21,898 nucleotides of DNA from CAZVEV01 sp964625865 (GTDB lineage: Bacteria > Planctomycetota > Phycisphaerae > SM23-33). The notes under the pieces are model-generated. The model worked only from the letters and a program-made list of their open reading frames with translations. It did not search any database and was not told the DNA's origin. Position numbers and translations under genes: made by a program. Position 1 is the stretch's first letter; each line of letters opens with the position of its first letter. The stretch is taken from contig CAZVEV010000073.1 in the NCBI GenBank assembly GCA_964625865.1, positions 1 through 21,898 of the forward strand. Direction: 5' to 3'. Below are positions 1-5,520 of the stretch, one piece after another.

Positions 1-69
1 GGGCAACGAGATTCGAACTCGTGACATTCACGTTGGCAACGTGACGCTCTACCACTGAGCTACGCCCGC
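1..69 (-). tRNA. tRNA-Gly (anticodon GCC), 3' end cut by the window edge
   Basis: Read on the minus strand the segment folds as a cloverleaf. The 5' acceptor strand GCGGGCG starts at 69, followed by a D arm (GCTCAGTGGTAGAGC), an anticodon arm CACGT-TGCCAAC-GTG with loop TTGCCAA and hence anticodon GCC (glycine), and a T arm ACGAG-TTCGAAT-CTCGT. The 3' acceptor strand TGCCC is visible down to base 1; the last bases pairing with the 5' GC, the discriminator and any encoded CCA lie outside the window. The variable loop is short (class I). Confidence 0.95.
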
Positions 70-81
70 GTATGTTCAGGT

Positions 82-110
82 AGGATACGTTGCGGATCGC
101 GGGGCGTCAA
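82..110 (-). promoter_or_regulatory. Sigma-70-type promoter for the tRNA-Gly gene
   Basis: On the minus strand TTGACG (110-105) is followed after exactly 17 bases by TATCCT (87-82). That places transcription start around base 75, a few bases before the mature tRNA 5' end at 69. Spacing and location fit a housekeeping promoter; the -10 is one or two changes from consensus. Confidence 0.7.
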
Positions 111-192
111 GGGGGTTTCTGGAGGATTTTTTCGGCGTGGGGGGCCAGGCCGGGGGCGATCTGCTGCGCGAGCCGTTTGCGATCTGACGTGC

Positions 193-211
193 CACGGGCA
201 TCTTTCCCGTG
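193..211. repeat. Small hairpin CACGGG-N7-CCCGTG in the tRNA/secreted-protein spacer
   Basis: A perfect 6 bp stem (193-198 with 206-211) encloses a 7-base loop. It lies in the gene-free stretch 111-417 along with the 32 bp palindrome at 252-283. It has no T-tract on either strand, so it is not a convincing terminator; a dispersed intergenic repeat is possible. Confidence 0.4.
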
Positions 212-251
212 AGAAGGACGGCAGAGGAGTTGTTTTCGACGCATCCGGAGG

Positions 252-283
252 GGGCCACTCCCGATGTACATCGGGAGTGGCCC
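252..283. repeat. Perfect 32 bp palindrome
   Basis: The half-site GGGCCACTCCCGATGT (252-267) is followed directly by its exact reverse complement (268-283), with no spacer. The outer arms GGCCACT and AGTGGCC match those of the inverted-repeat element at 2747-2845, so the two may belong to one family of intergenic palindromes. There is no T-run after either arm, so its role (REP-like element, protein-binding site or cruciform) is open. Confidence 0.75.
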
Positions 284-347
284 GTTGTGCGGCGGGATTG
301 CAGGTGGCTCGGCGAGAAATAGGGTGGGACGGGCGGGGGGTTGGCAC

Positions 348-353
348 TATAAT
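348..353 (+). promoter_or_regulatory. Candidate -10 element (TATAAT) upstream of the 418 gene
   Basis: A perfect TATAAT stands out in a very GC-rich stretch 64 bases before the ATG at 418. No good -35 hexamer is seen at 16-18 bases upstream (TGGGAC at 325-330 is poor), so this is a partial promoter call. Confidence 0.45.
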
Positions 354-417
354 CTCGGGGTGTGCGGGCCTGCGCTTTGGCGGCGGGGCCGAGGCGTTGA
401 GCAAGGAAGGTGTTGAT

Positions 418-1599
418 ATGCGTATGGACCGAGTCGGATGCCTGTGCGTTGCGATGGCGGCGGCGGTGGCGTGTGCGGGCCCGTCGGCGGGCGCGGAGGT
501 CCGGATGGCCAAGGGCGTGCTGTATCCCCACGTGGGATTGACGCTGGGGGTCCCGGAGGGCTTCGTGTCGCGCGTTTGCGTCGAGCCGTACGACGCGATG
601 CGCGCGGTCCTCCACGAGGGCAACAAGACGGTCCAGGGAATCACCGTCTCGGTGTTCCCGGTGGGCAAGACCAAGACCCACGCGCAGTTCGCCGAAGCGA
701 TGATCGCCGACATGAAGGAGAACCTCGCGGTCAGGCAGGTCAAGGTCCTCAAGACCGCCGAGGTCCGCATCGCGGGGCTGGCCGGTACGGGCTGCCGCAT
801 CCAGTACGCCTTTCGCGGCGTGCGGACCACGGCGGCGAGGGTGTTCTTCACGCGCGACGTGCCCGCCACCGGCGGGCGCCTGTGCTACGTGCTGACGATC
901 GAGTCGAGCCCGAAGCACGAAGAGACGCTCCTGCCGATCCTCGACGGAGTGATGAAGTCATGCGCCCTGTCGCCAATCCGCCGCCCGGGCGAGTTGACCG
1001 TCAGCGAGTTGAATCCGGTGGTCGAGGCGCCTGAGCACGGCTTTGCCCTGTGTCCGCCGCGGGGGTGGTACGTTGCGGCGACCCGGGTGGGGCTGGAGGT
1101 CGCCCAGACGGATTACACCACCGGGGGCATGCCCACCGCGACGCTTCAGGTGACGGTTCGCCCGACGCCGGAAGGGGGCACGAGCAAGGGCCTGGCCCAG
1201 CGTCATCTGGCGCGGGCGACCAAGGCGTTTCCGGCGGCCAAGGCGATCTGGCAGGGCGAGGTCGACCTGAACGGGCGGGCCGGCTACCAGTTCGTCCTTC
1301 ACCAGGAGCCCCAGCCGGTCAAGCCGCCGCCGTCGTCCAACGGCGGGTCCAAACCGCCGGCCAAGAAGGGCGCCGCGGTGACGCTCGTCCAGACGGTGTT
1401 GTGCGTCCCTGCCAGCGGCAAGAGGCCGGGCAAGACGTACGACCTGGTCCTGCTGTGCCACGGGGGCAAGGCCGAGACCGCGCGGGCCACGATGGCCCGG
1501 ATCGGCACGACGTTCAAGGTGCTGTTCAGATCCACGAAGCCCAAGGTGCCCGAGCCGATAGGCACCAAGCCCAAGCCGGGCAAAGGAACGCCCAGATAG
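418..1599 (+). CDS. Secreted protein with two related PsbP/DcrB-like domains, function unknown
   Basis: This is a 393-residue protein. I chose ATG 418 because AAGGAAGG lies just upstream and it gives a proper signal peptide: basic MRMDR start, an alanine/valine-rich core at about 7-20 and a cleavage site after PSAGA (residue 26). The mature part contains two similar halves, about 33-185 and 195-390. Each opens with a GF/GW-containing strand (VPEGF, PPRGW), continues with alternating beta strands, has a V-x-V-x-P-like strand and ends with a helix and an FKVL- or SCAL-like tail. This layout resembles PsbP/Mog1/DcrB-type folds; that is inference from pattern only. A proline/lysine-rich linker (about 301-317) interrupts the second half and another such tail ends the protein. 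Its job is probably periplasmic or surface-bound but no catalytic motif is seen. The methyltransferase gene starts 42 bases downstream. Confidence 0.8.
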   Translation: MRMDRVGCLCVAMAAAVACAGPSAGAEVRMAKGVLYPHVGLTLGVPEGFVSRVCVEPYDAMRAVLHEGNKTVQGITVSVFPVGKTKTHAQFAEAMIADMKENLAVRQVKVLKTAEVRIAGLAGTGCRIQYAFRGVRTTAARVFFTRDVPATGGRLCYVLTIESSPKHEETLLPILDGVMKSCALSPIRRPGELTVSELNPVVEAPEHGFALCPPRGWYVAATRVGLEVAQTDYTTGGMPTATLQVTVRPTPEGGTSKGLAQRHLARATKAFPAAKAIWQGEVDLNGRAGYQFVLHQEPQPVKPPPSSNGGSKPPAKKGAAVTLVQTVLCVPASGKRPGKTYDLVLLCHGGKAETARATMARIGTTFKVLFRSTKPKVPEPIGTKPKPGKGTPR

Positions 1600-1608
1600 C
1601 CCCCCACC

Positions 1609-1623
1609 GCGGCCGCCGGCCGC
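1609..1623 (+). other. Short GC hairpin just before the methyltransferase start
   Basis: GCGGCC (1609-1614), loop GCC and GGCCGC (1618-1623) form a perfect 6 bp hairpin. It ends 18 bases before the preferred ATG at 1642 and abuts the alternative ATG at 1624, so it might influence initiation or mark the gene junction. No U-tract follows, so it is not a terminator. Confidence 0.3.
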
Positions 1624-1641
1624 ATGGAGCGAGACGCAAGG

Positions 1642-2706
1642 ATGACCAAACGCACCAAGCCGATAGAACCCAACACCGTCATCGCCGGCGACTGCATCGC
1701 GTTCCTCGAACAGATGCTCCTGCCGCAGGCCGATCTGATCTTCGCCGACCCGCCCTTCAACATCGGCTACGCCTACGACACGTACGACGACACGCGAAAG
1801 TACGAGGACTACTGCGCCTGGACCGAGCGGTGGATGACGGCGTGCAGCAACGTGCTGAAGCCGACGGGCAGCTTCTGGGTGGCGATCGGGGACGACTACG
1901 CCGCCGAAGTGCGCCTGATCGGGCGCAAGCTCGGGCTGAACCTGCGAAACTGGGTGATATGGCATTACACGTTCGGGCAGGCGACCAAGGCCAAGTTTGC
2001 CCGCAGCCACACGCACCTGTTCTACTGGACCAAGGACGAGAAGGACTTCACGTTCAACGACACCGCCGTCCGGACGTTCTCGGACCGCCAGCGGGTCTAC
2101 CGGGACAAGCGGGCCAACAAGGCGGGCAAGCTGCCCGACGACGTGTGGGCCGAGTTCCCCCGCGTCTGCGGGACGTTCGGCGAGCGGGAGGGGTGGCACC
2201 CCTGCCAGATGCCCGAGACCGTTCTGGCCCGGATCGTGCGGGTCAGCAGCAATCCGGGCGACCTGGTTCTCGATCCGTTCGCCGGCAGCGGCACAACGCT
2301 GGCGGTGGCCAAGAAGCTCGGGCGAGACTATCTGGGCACGGAGTTGTCCGAAGACTACGTGCGGGAGATCCGAAAGCGCCTCGCACGAACCGAGCCGATG
2401 GCCCCGATCCGCGGGGAAGCCCGCGACGACTGGCCCGAGGATCACGTCAACGTGCTCAACGGAACGTACATGGAAGCGGGCGTGACGACGGAGTGGCTGC
2501 ACAAGAACCCGAAGATGCTCGAGGCGTTCGTGCAGCATTTCAACCACCGTCTGGCCCACAGCGGCGTACCGACCGGCAACGGGGAAAGCTATCGCCCGGC
2601 CGAGGTCTGGGCGAAGCTCGAGCAGTTGCGCAAGGGATTGAAGCTCGGCAAGATCCGCGTACACGCGACCGAGCCGAACAAGGGGCCCATCCGCAGCCTG
2701 ACGTAA
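1642..2706 (+). CDS. Site-specific DNA methyltransferase, beta class (probable N6-adenine)
   Basis: This is a 354-residue protein of the N6_N4_Mtase family (PF01555 type). The catalytic motif IV, DPPF, lies at residues 36-39 and precedes the SAM-binding motif I, DPFAGSGTT, at 211-219. Motif IV before motif I with the target-recognition part between them is the beta-class order. DPPF (rather than SPPY) favours adenine N6 methylation; the target sequence cannot be read from the protein. A C-terminal region of about 100 residues (255-354) follows the catalytic core and has no motif I recognise. ATG 1642 is chosen over ATG 1624 because the longer form would start directly against a GC hairpin; GGAG lies 12 bases upstream. 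No restriction endonuclease gene is adjacent, so it looks like an orphan methyltransferase, used in regulation, replication or repair timing, or anti-restriction. It is probably co-transcribed with the secreted-protein gene upstream. Confidence 0.9.
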   Translation: MTKRTKPIEPNTVIAGDCIAFLEQMLLPQADLIFADPPFNIGYAYDTYDDTRKYEDYCAWTERWMTACSNVLKPTGSFWVAIGDDYAAEVRLIGRKLGLNLRNWVIWHYTFGQATKAKFARSHTHLFYWTKDEKDFTFNDTAVRTFSDRQRVYRDKRANKAGKLPDDVWAEFPRVCGTFGEREGWHPCQMPETVLARIVRVSSNPGDLVLDPFAGSGTTLAVAKKLGRDYLGTELSEDYVREIRKRLARTEPMAPIRGEARDDWPEDHVNVLNGTYMEAGVTTEWLHKNPKMLEAFVQHFNHRLAHSGVPTGNGESYRPAEVWAKLEQLRKGLKLGKIRVHATEPNKGPIRSLT

Positions 2707-2746
2707 TCCTCCCGCTGACGAAACCGCCCTTCTCGCAGCGCAGAAT

Positions 2747-2845
2747 GGGGCTGGCCACTTCAGTGGCCAGCGGGGGACATACCCGTTCCACATCAGAGTC
2801 TTCGGGACCTCCGGTCCCGCGGGGGCCACTGAAGTGGCCAGCCCC
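2747..2845. repeat. Inverted-repeat element with internally palindromic arms (BIME/REP-like)
   Basis: A 22 bp arm at 2747-2768 (GGGGCTGGCCACTTCAGTGG and CC) is exactly complementary to 2824-2845, 55 bases away. Each arm is itself a palindrome around a 2-base centre: CTGGCCACT-TC-AGTGGCCAG on the left, GGCCACT-GA-AGTGGCC on the right. The loop has a further small hairpin, GGGACC-TCC-GGTCCC (2804-2818). It lies between the convergent methyltransferase and CDP-alcohol transferase genes and could stop transcription from both sides, but lacks T-tracts. Its arm core matches the palindrome at 252-283. Confidence 0.75.
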
Positions 2846-2924
2846 ACAGTGTGCTGAACAGCAGGGATCTCGTACGCCCCGCCGTCAGCGCACGTGCTGC
2901 TCGCAATCGCCATGAGACCCCTTG

Positions 2925-2941
2925 GCGGAGGTGATCTCCGC
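2925..2941 (-). terminator. Weak candidate hairpin terminator after the CDP-alcohol transferase gene
   Basis: GCGGAG-GTGAT-CTCCGC forms a 6 bp stem with a 5-base loop, 6 bases past the minus-strand stop at 2947. There is no U-tract behind it on the minus strand, so intrinsic termination is doubtful. Confidence 0.25.
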
Positions 2942-2946
2942 GTCCG

Positions 2947-4245
2947 TCACCCGCGGCGCCGGCGGCGGATCAGGGCGACGAAATGGGCTCCGGTGGGCAG
3001 GAAGCCGTAGATCAGCGCCAGCGCGAGGATAACGGCCGCCGGGACGTTGCGGCTCCAGAAGAGCCTTCCGCTGAGCAGGAGCAGGATCGCCACGGGCAGG
3101 CCGAAGATCACGCGCCGGTGCCCCGCCAACGCCCGCCCGAGATGGCGCCAGTGGGTGTCGAACGAGACCATCTGGATGCACGCGATGCCCACCATCAGCC
3201 CGATCAGGACGGGCTGACCGGCGAACAGAATGATCGAGCACAGGGCCACCAGCCCGCCCACGGTCGAGGGCACGCCGGAGAAGTAGTCCGGGTCGGCGGT
3301 GGCTTTTGACAGCGTGAAGAAGACCAGCCGCCCCAGCGTAAAGACGGTAAACACGGCGCCGACCAGGGCGCCCTCGAGGCCGCCGATCGCGAAGTACAGC
3401 GCCACGCCGGGGGCGATTCCGTAGTTGATCCCGTCGGCGATATCGTCGGAGTAGACCCCCCACCGCGTGGAGCCGAACCGCCGAGCAGCCGCCCCGTCGA
3501 AGCCGTCGAACGCGGCCCCGAGCAGCAGGAACAGCAGGCTGACGTCGAACCGCCCCTTGGCGGCGAAGACCATCGAGAACGCGCCGCACAGGGCGTTGCC
3601 CGCCGACAGGGCGTCAGCAAGGAACCGTTTCTGCAGGACGCGAAGGTTGTACAGGGCCACCAGCGACGAGAACGTCACGTTGACGATCAGCAGGTAGACC
3701 ACGACCTCGCGGGTGACCAGGCGGACGGCCCAGCCCTGCGAGACGGCCAGCAGGGCCAGCAGGGTCGTGTAGTTCATACACGTGCGGACGCGGTTTTCGG
3801 TATGGCCGAGCCCCGCGACGTACAGGACGATCAGCAGCAGGTCCAGCCCCAGCTTGGCCGCCAGCAGGCCGGCAGGCAGGAGGTCCAGGCAGAAGTACGA
3901 GATCGCCAGCAGGATCGGGTAGTCCGTGATGCGATCGAACAGCCTGCCGAATGCGGTAACCTTGTTGCGATGGCGAGCGACGGTCCCGTCGAGATAGTCC
4001 AGCAGGCTGAACGCCAGGAACAGCGTAACGATCAGCCAGGGATGGCTGGGCAAGGTATCCGCCTGCCGCAGGGCCAGCACGAGCGGCACGACGATCAGCA
4101 GCTTGCCCGCCGACAGGACGTTCGGGTGGACCGGCACAGCCGCCGCGATCCGGTCCTCAACGGCCCAGGCCCACGCGGGCTTGGGCACGAACCGCCGCCG
4201 CTGCTCTCGCGTCGGTCGATCAGATTGGTCAGGTTCGTTGGTCAT
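2947..4245 (-). CDS. Membrane protein with two CDP-alcohol phosphatidyltransferase domains
   Basis: This is a 432-residue, very hydrophobic protein. CDP-alcohol phosphatidyltransferases make phospholipid head groups by displacing CMP from CDP-diacylglycerol (or CDP-alcohol), in the membrane, using the signature D-G-x2-A-R-x8-G-x3-D-x3-D. That signature occurs twice. The first is exact: D86 G87, A90 R91, G100, D104, D108. The second, D250 G251, A254 R255, G263, D267, D271, has 7 instead of 8 residues between Arg and Gly but keeps all catalytic acids; its surroundings (DDIADGINYGIAPG) resemble phosphatidylserine synthases. Each domain opens with a similar short segment (PNVLSAG at 41, ADALSAG at 210) and has about six membrane helices. 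Single-domain family members are usually about 180-260 residues, so this is a duplication or fusion. The specific substrates cannot be told. The lipoprotein gene ends 52 bases upstream on the same strand. No strong ribosome site is visible at ATG 4245. Confidence 0.88.
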   Translation of the reverse strand: MTNEPDQSDRPTREQRRRFVPKPAWAWAVEDRIAAAVPVHPNVLSAGKLLIVVPLVLALRQADTLPSHPWLIVTLFLAFSLLDYLDGTVARHRNKVTAFGRLFDRITDYPILLAISYFCLDLLPAGLLAAKLGLDLLLIVLYVAGLGHTENRVRTCMNYTTLLALLAVSQGWAVRLVTREVVVYLLIVNVTFSSLVALYNLRVLQKRFLADALSAGNALCGAFSMVFAAKGRFDVSLLFLLLGAAFDGFDGAAARRFGSTRWGVYSDDIADGINYGIAPGVALYFAIGGLEGALVGAVFTVFTLGRLVFFTLSKATADPDYFSGVPSTVGGLVALCSIILFAGQPVLIGLMVGIACIQMVSFDTHWRHLGRALAGHRRVIFGLPVAILLLLSGRLFWSRNVPAAVILALALIYGFLPTGAHFVALIRRRRRG

Positions 4246-4297
4246 GTGCGCGGTTCGGGCCCGGCCGGAGTGTAACTGTCCCGATGCGCATCGTCCA

Positions 4298-5094
4298 TCA
4301 GTCGGGTGTGCTCTCGACCCCGTCCCGGACGGTGACGGTCCGGCCTCCCCCGTATGCAGAGTACGTCACGTGCAGACCGTCCGGACTGAAGGCCACGCCC
4401 CTGACCGCATCGTACTCCTTGCCCTCGACGCCGTCGANNNNNNNNNNNNNNNNNNNNNNNNNNNNNNNNNNNNNNNNNNNNNNNNNNNNNNNNNNNNNNN
4501 NNNNNNNNNNNNNNNNNNNNNNNNNNNNNNNNNNNNNTCCTTGCCCTCGACGCCGTCGATAACCACCAGCCACTTCTTTCCCTTTTCGGCCTTGTAGAAG
4601 GTTCGCTTGCTATCGGCGCTGAACGTGAACTCCCTGACGCCGTTGTACGACTTGCCCTCCATCCCATCGAGAACATATCGCTGTGTAAGGCTCCCGAGAA
4701 CATCCAGCGGTGTAGGGGGCTCGCCCTCATCAACCCGATAGACAAATCGTGCACTGTCGGGGCTGAACGCCATCGTCACATGGTTGATGCTTGCGCACTC
4801 CTTGCCCTTCTCGCCGTCCAGGACGATGTACTCCACCCCGCCCGGCGCGGTGATGATCATTCTGGGCTTCTCGGCGTTGGGGACAAACTGCACCTCGCCA
4901 CGGTGCATGATTTCGGCAATCCGCATGCCGTCGGGCGAGATGAGAATGTGCGTTCTGTAGAGCCCGTCGGCCACCTTCCCGCGAGGGTAGTCCTCCTTAT
5001 TGACCGGCCCGGACGGCCGATCGCATCCGGCAAGAAGGCTCCCTGTGAGCATGGCCGCGAGGACCCATCGAGTGACGCCGGCGTTGTGGTGCAT
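4298..5094 (-). CDS. Lipoprotein with beta-propeller-like repeats, interrupted by an assembly gap
   Basis: The start ATG at 5094 has AGGGAG 7 bases upstream. It gives a lipoprotein signal: short N-region, hydrophobic VLAAMLTGSLLAGC and lipobox LAGC with Cys24. The mature part has recurring units of the form FSPDSxRxxY followed by (V/I)xDGxEGKxY, typical in outline of TolB/WD40-like propeller blades: ILISPDG, MAFSPDS, FTFSADS and VAFSPDG each start a blade, and DGEKGK, DGMEGK and DGVEGK recur. It probably sits in the periplasm or on a membrane; the ligand is unknown. The 100 N at 4438-4537 break the gene, and the pieces on either side are in different frames, which means only that the N count is a placeholder. 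The C-terminus after the gap runs to TGA at 4298-4300. The true length is uncertain. Confidence 0.7.
4438..4537. other. Assembly gap of exactly 100 N
   Basis: One hundred N occupy this stretch inside the lipoprotein gene. The same 22 bases (beginning TCCTTGCCCTCGACG) abut the gap on both sides, 4416-4437 and 4538-4559. The 100 N length is a usual default for a gap of unknown size. Confidence 0.98.
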
Positions 5095-5145
5095 GGTCAG
5101 ACTCCCTGTCCGCTGTTCTTCCGGACGCTTCCCGTATCGCAGATG

Positions 5146-5166
5146 GCCCCGAGACGATCGCGGGGC
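5146..5166 (-). other. Hairpin in the lipoprotein mRNA leader
   Basis: GCCCCG (5146-5151) and CGGGGC (5161-5166) pair across a 9-base loop. On the minus strand this would lie at the very 5' end of the transcript predicted from the 5177-5204 promoter. It could be a 5'-stabilising stem; no known riboswitch is recognised. Confidence 0.25.
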
Positions 5167-5176
5167 ATTGACATTC

Positions 5177-5204
5177 AGTGTATCCGATGCGGCGCGACGG
5201 GCAA
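5177..5204 (-). promoter_or_regulatory. Candidate promoter for the lipoprotein gene
   Basis: On the minus strand TTGCCC (5204-5199) and TACACT (5182-5177) are 16 bases apart. This would put transcription start near 5170, with a leader of about 75 bases before ATG 5094. Confidence 0.45.
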
Positions 5205-5422
5205 ACGGAATCTGCCGAGCGTGATGGGCCGACATGTGAACCCCTGTGCGGCGAGGCCTTACGCCTGGCGGCGCTTGCGGCAACCGGCCAGACCCGCAGG
5301 CCGCCCCCTGGCCGCGTGCCGCGCACGAAAACACCCCTCGCCCCGCCTGGGCGTCAGATCGTCGCTTAGGCCGCCTCCTGACGCCTGCCAGGGGGTCCGG
5401 CTGGGCGATCCCGGCGGCGTGC

Positions 5423-5452
5423 TGGACATGGGGGCGCCGGCGGGGCTAGAAT
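5423..5452 (+). promoter_or_regulatory. Candidate promoter for the helical-repeat/GT39 unit
   Basis: TGGACA (5423-5428, five of six bases of TTGACA) and TAGAAT (5447-5452, five of six of TATAAT) are separated by 18 bases, about 70 bases ahead of the ATG at 5521. The element is divergent from the lipoprotein promoter, and the roughly 220 bases between them hold no gene that I can support. Confidence 0.55.
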
Positions 5453-5520
5453 CGCCGGCGGCCGGTCCGGGGGGGACGGGCGGATCCGGCGCGAACCGCA
5501 GCGGGGGGCGAGGTGAGTTG

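Noticed and set aside
958..2913. A 651-codon open frame on the minus strand opposite the secreted protein and methyltransferase genes
   Set aside because: It is an antisense shadow made possible by high GC; it has no domain pattern, while the plus-strand frame has clear methyltransferase motifs.
4780..5520. N-terminal extension of the helical-repeat protein to 4780
   Set aside because: It would cover the divergent lipoprotein gene and both promoters; ATG 5521 has a ribosome site and suitable promoter distance.
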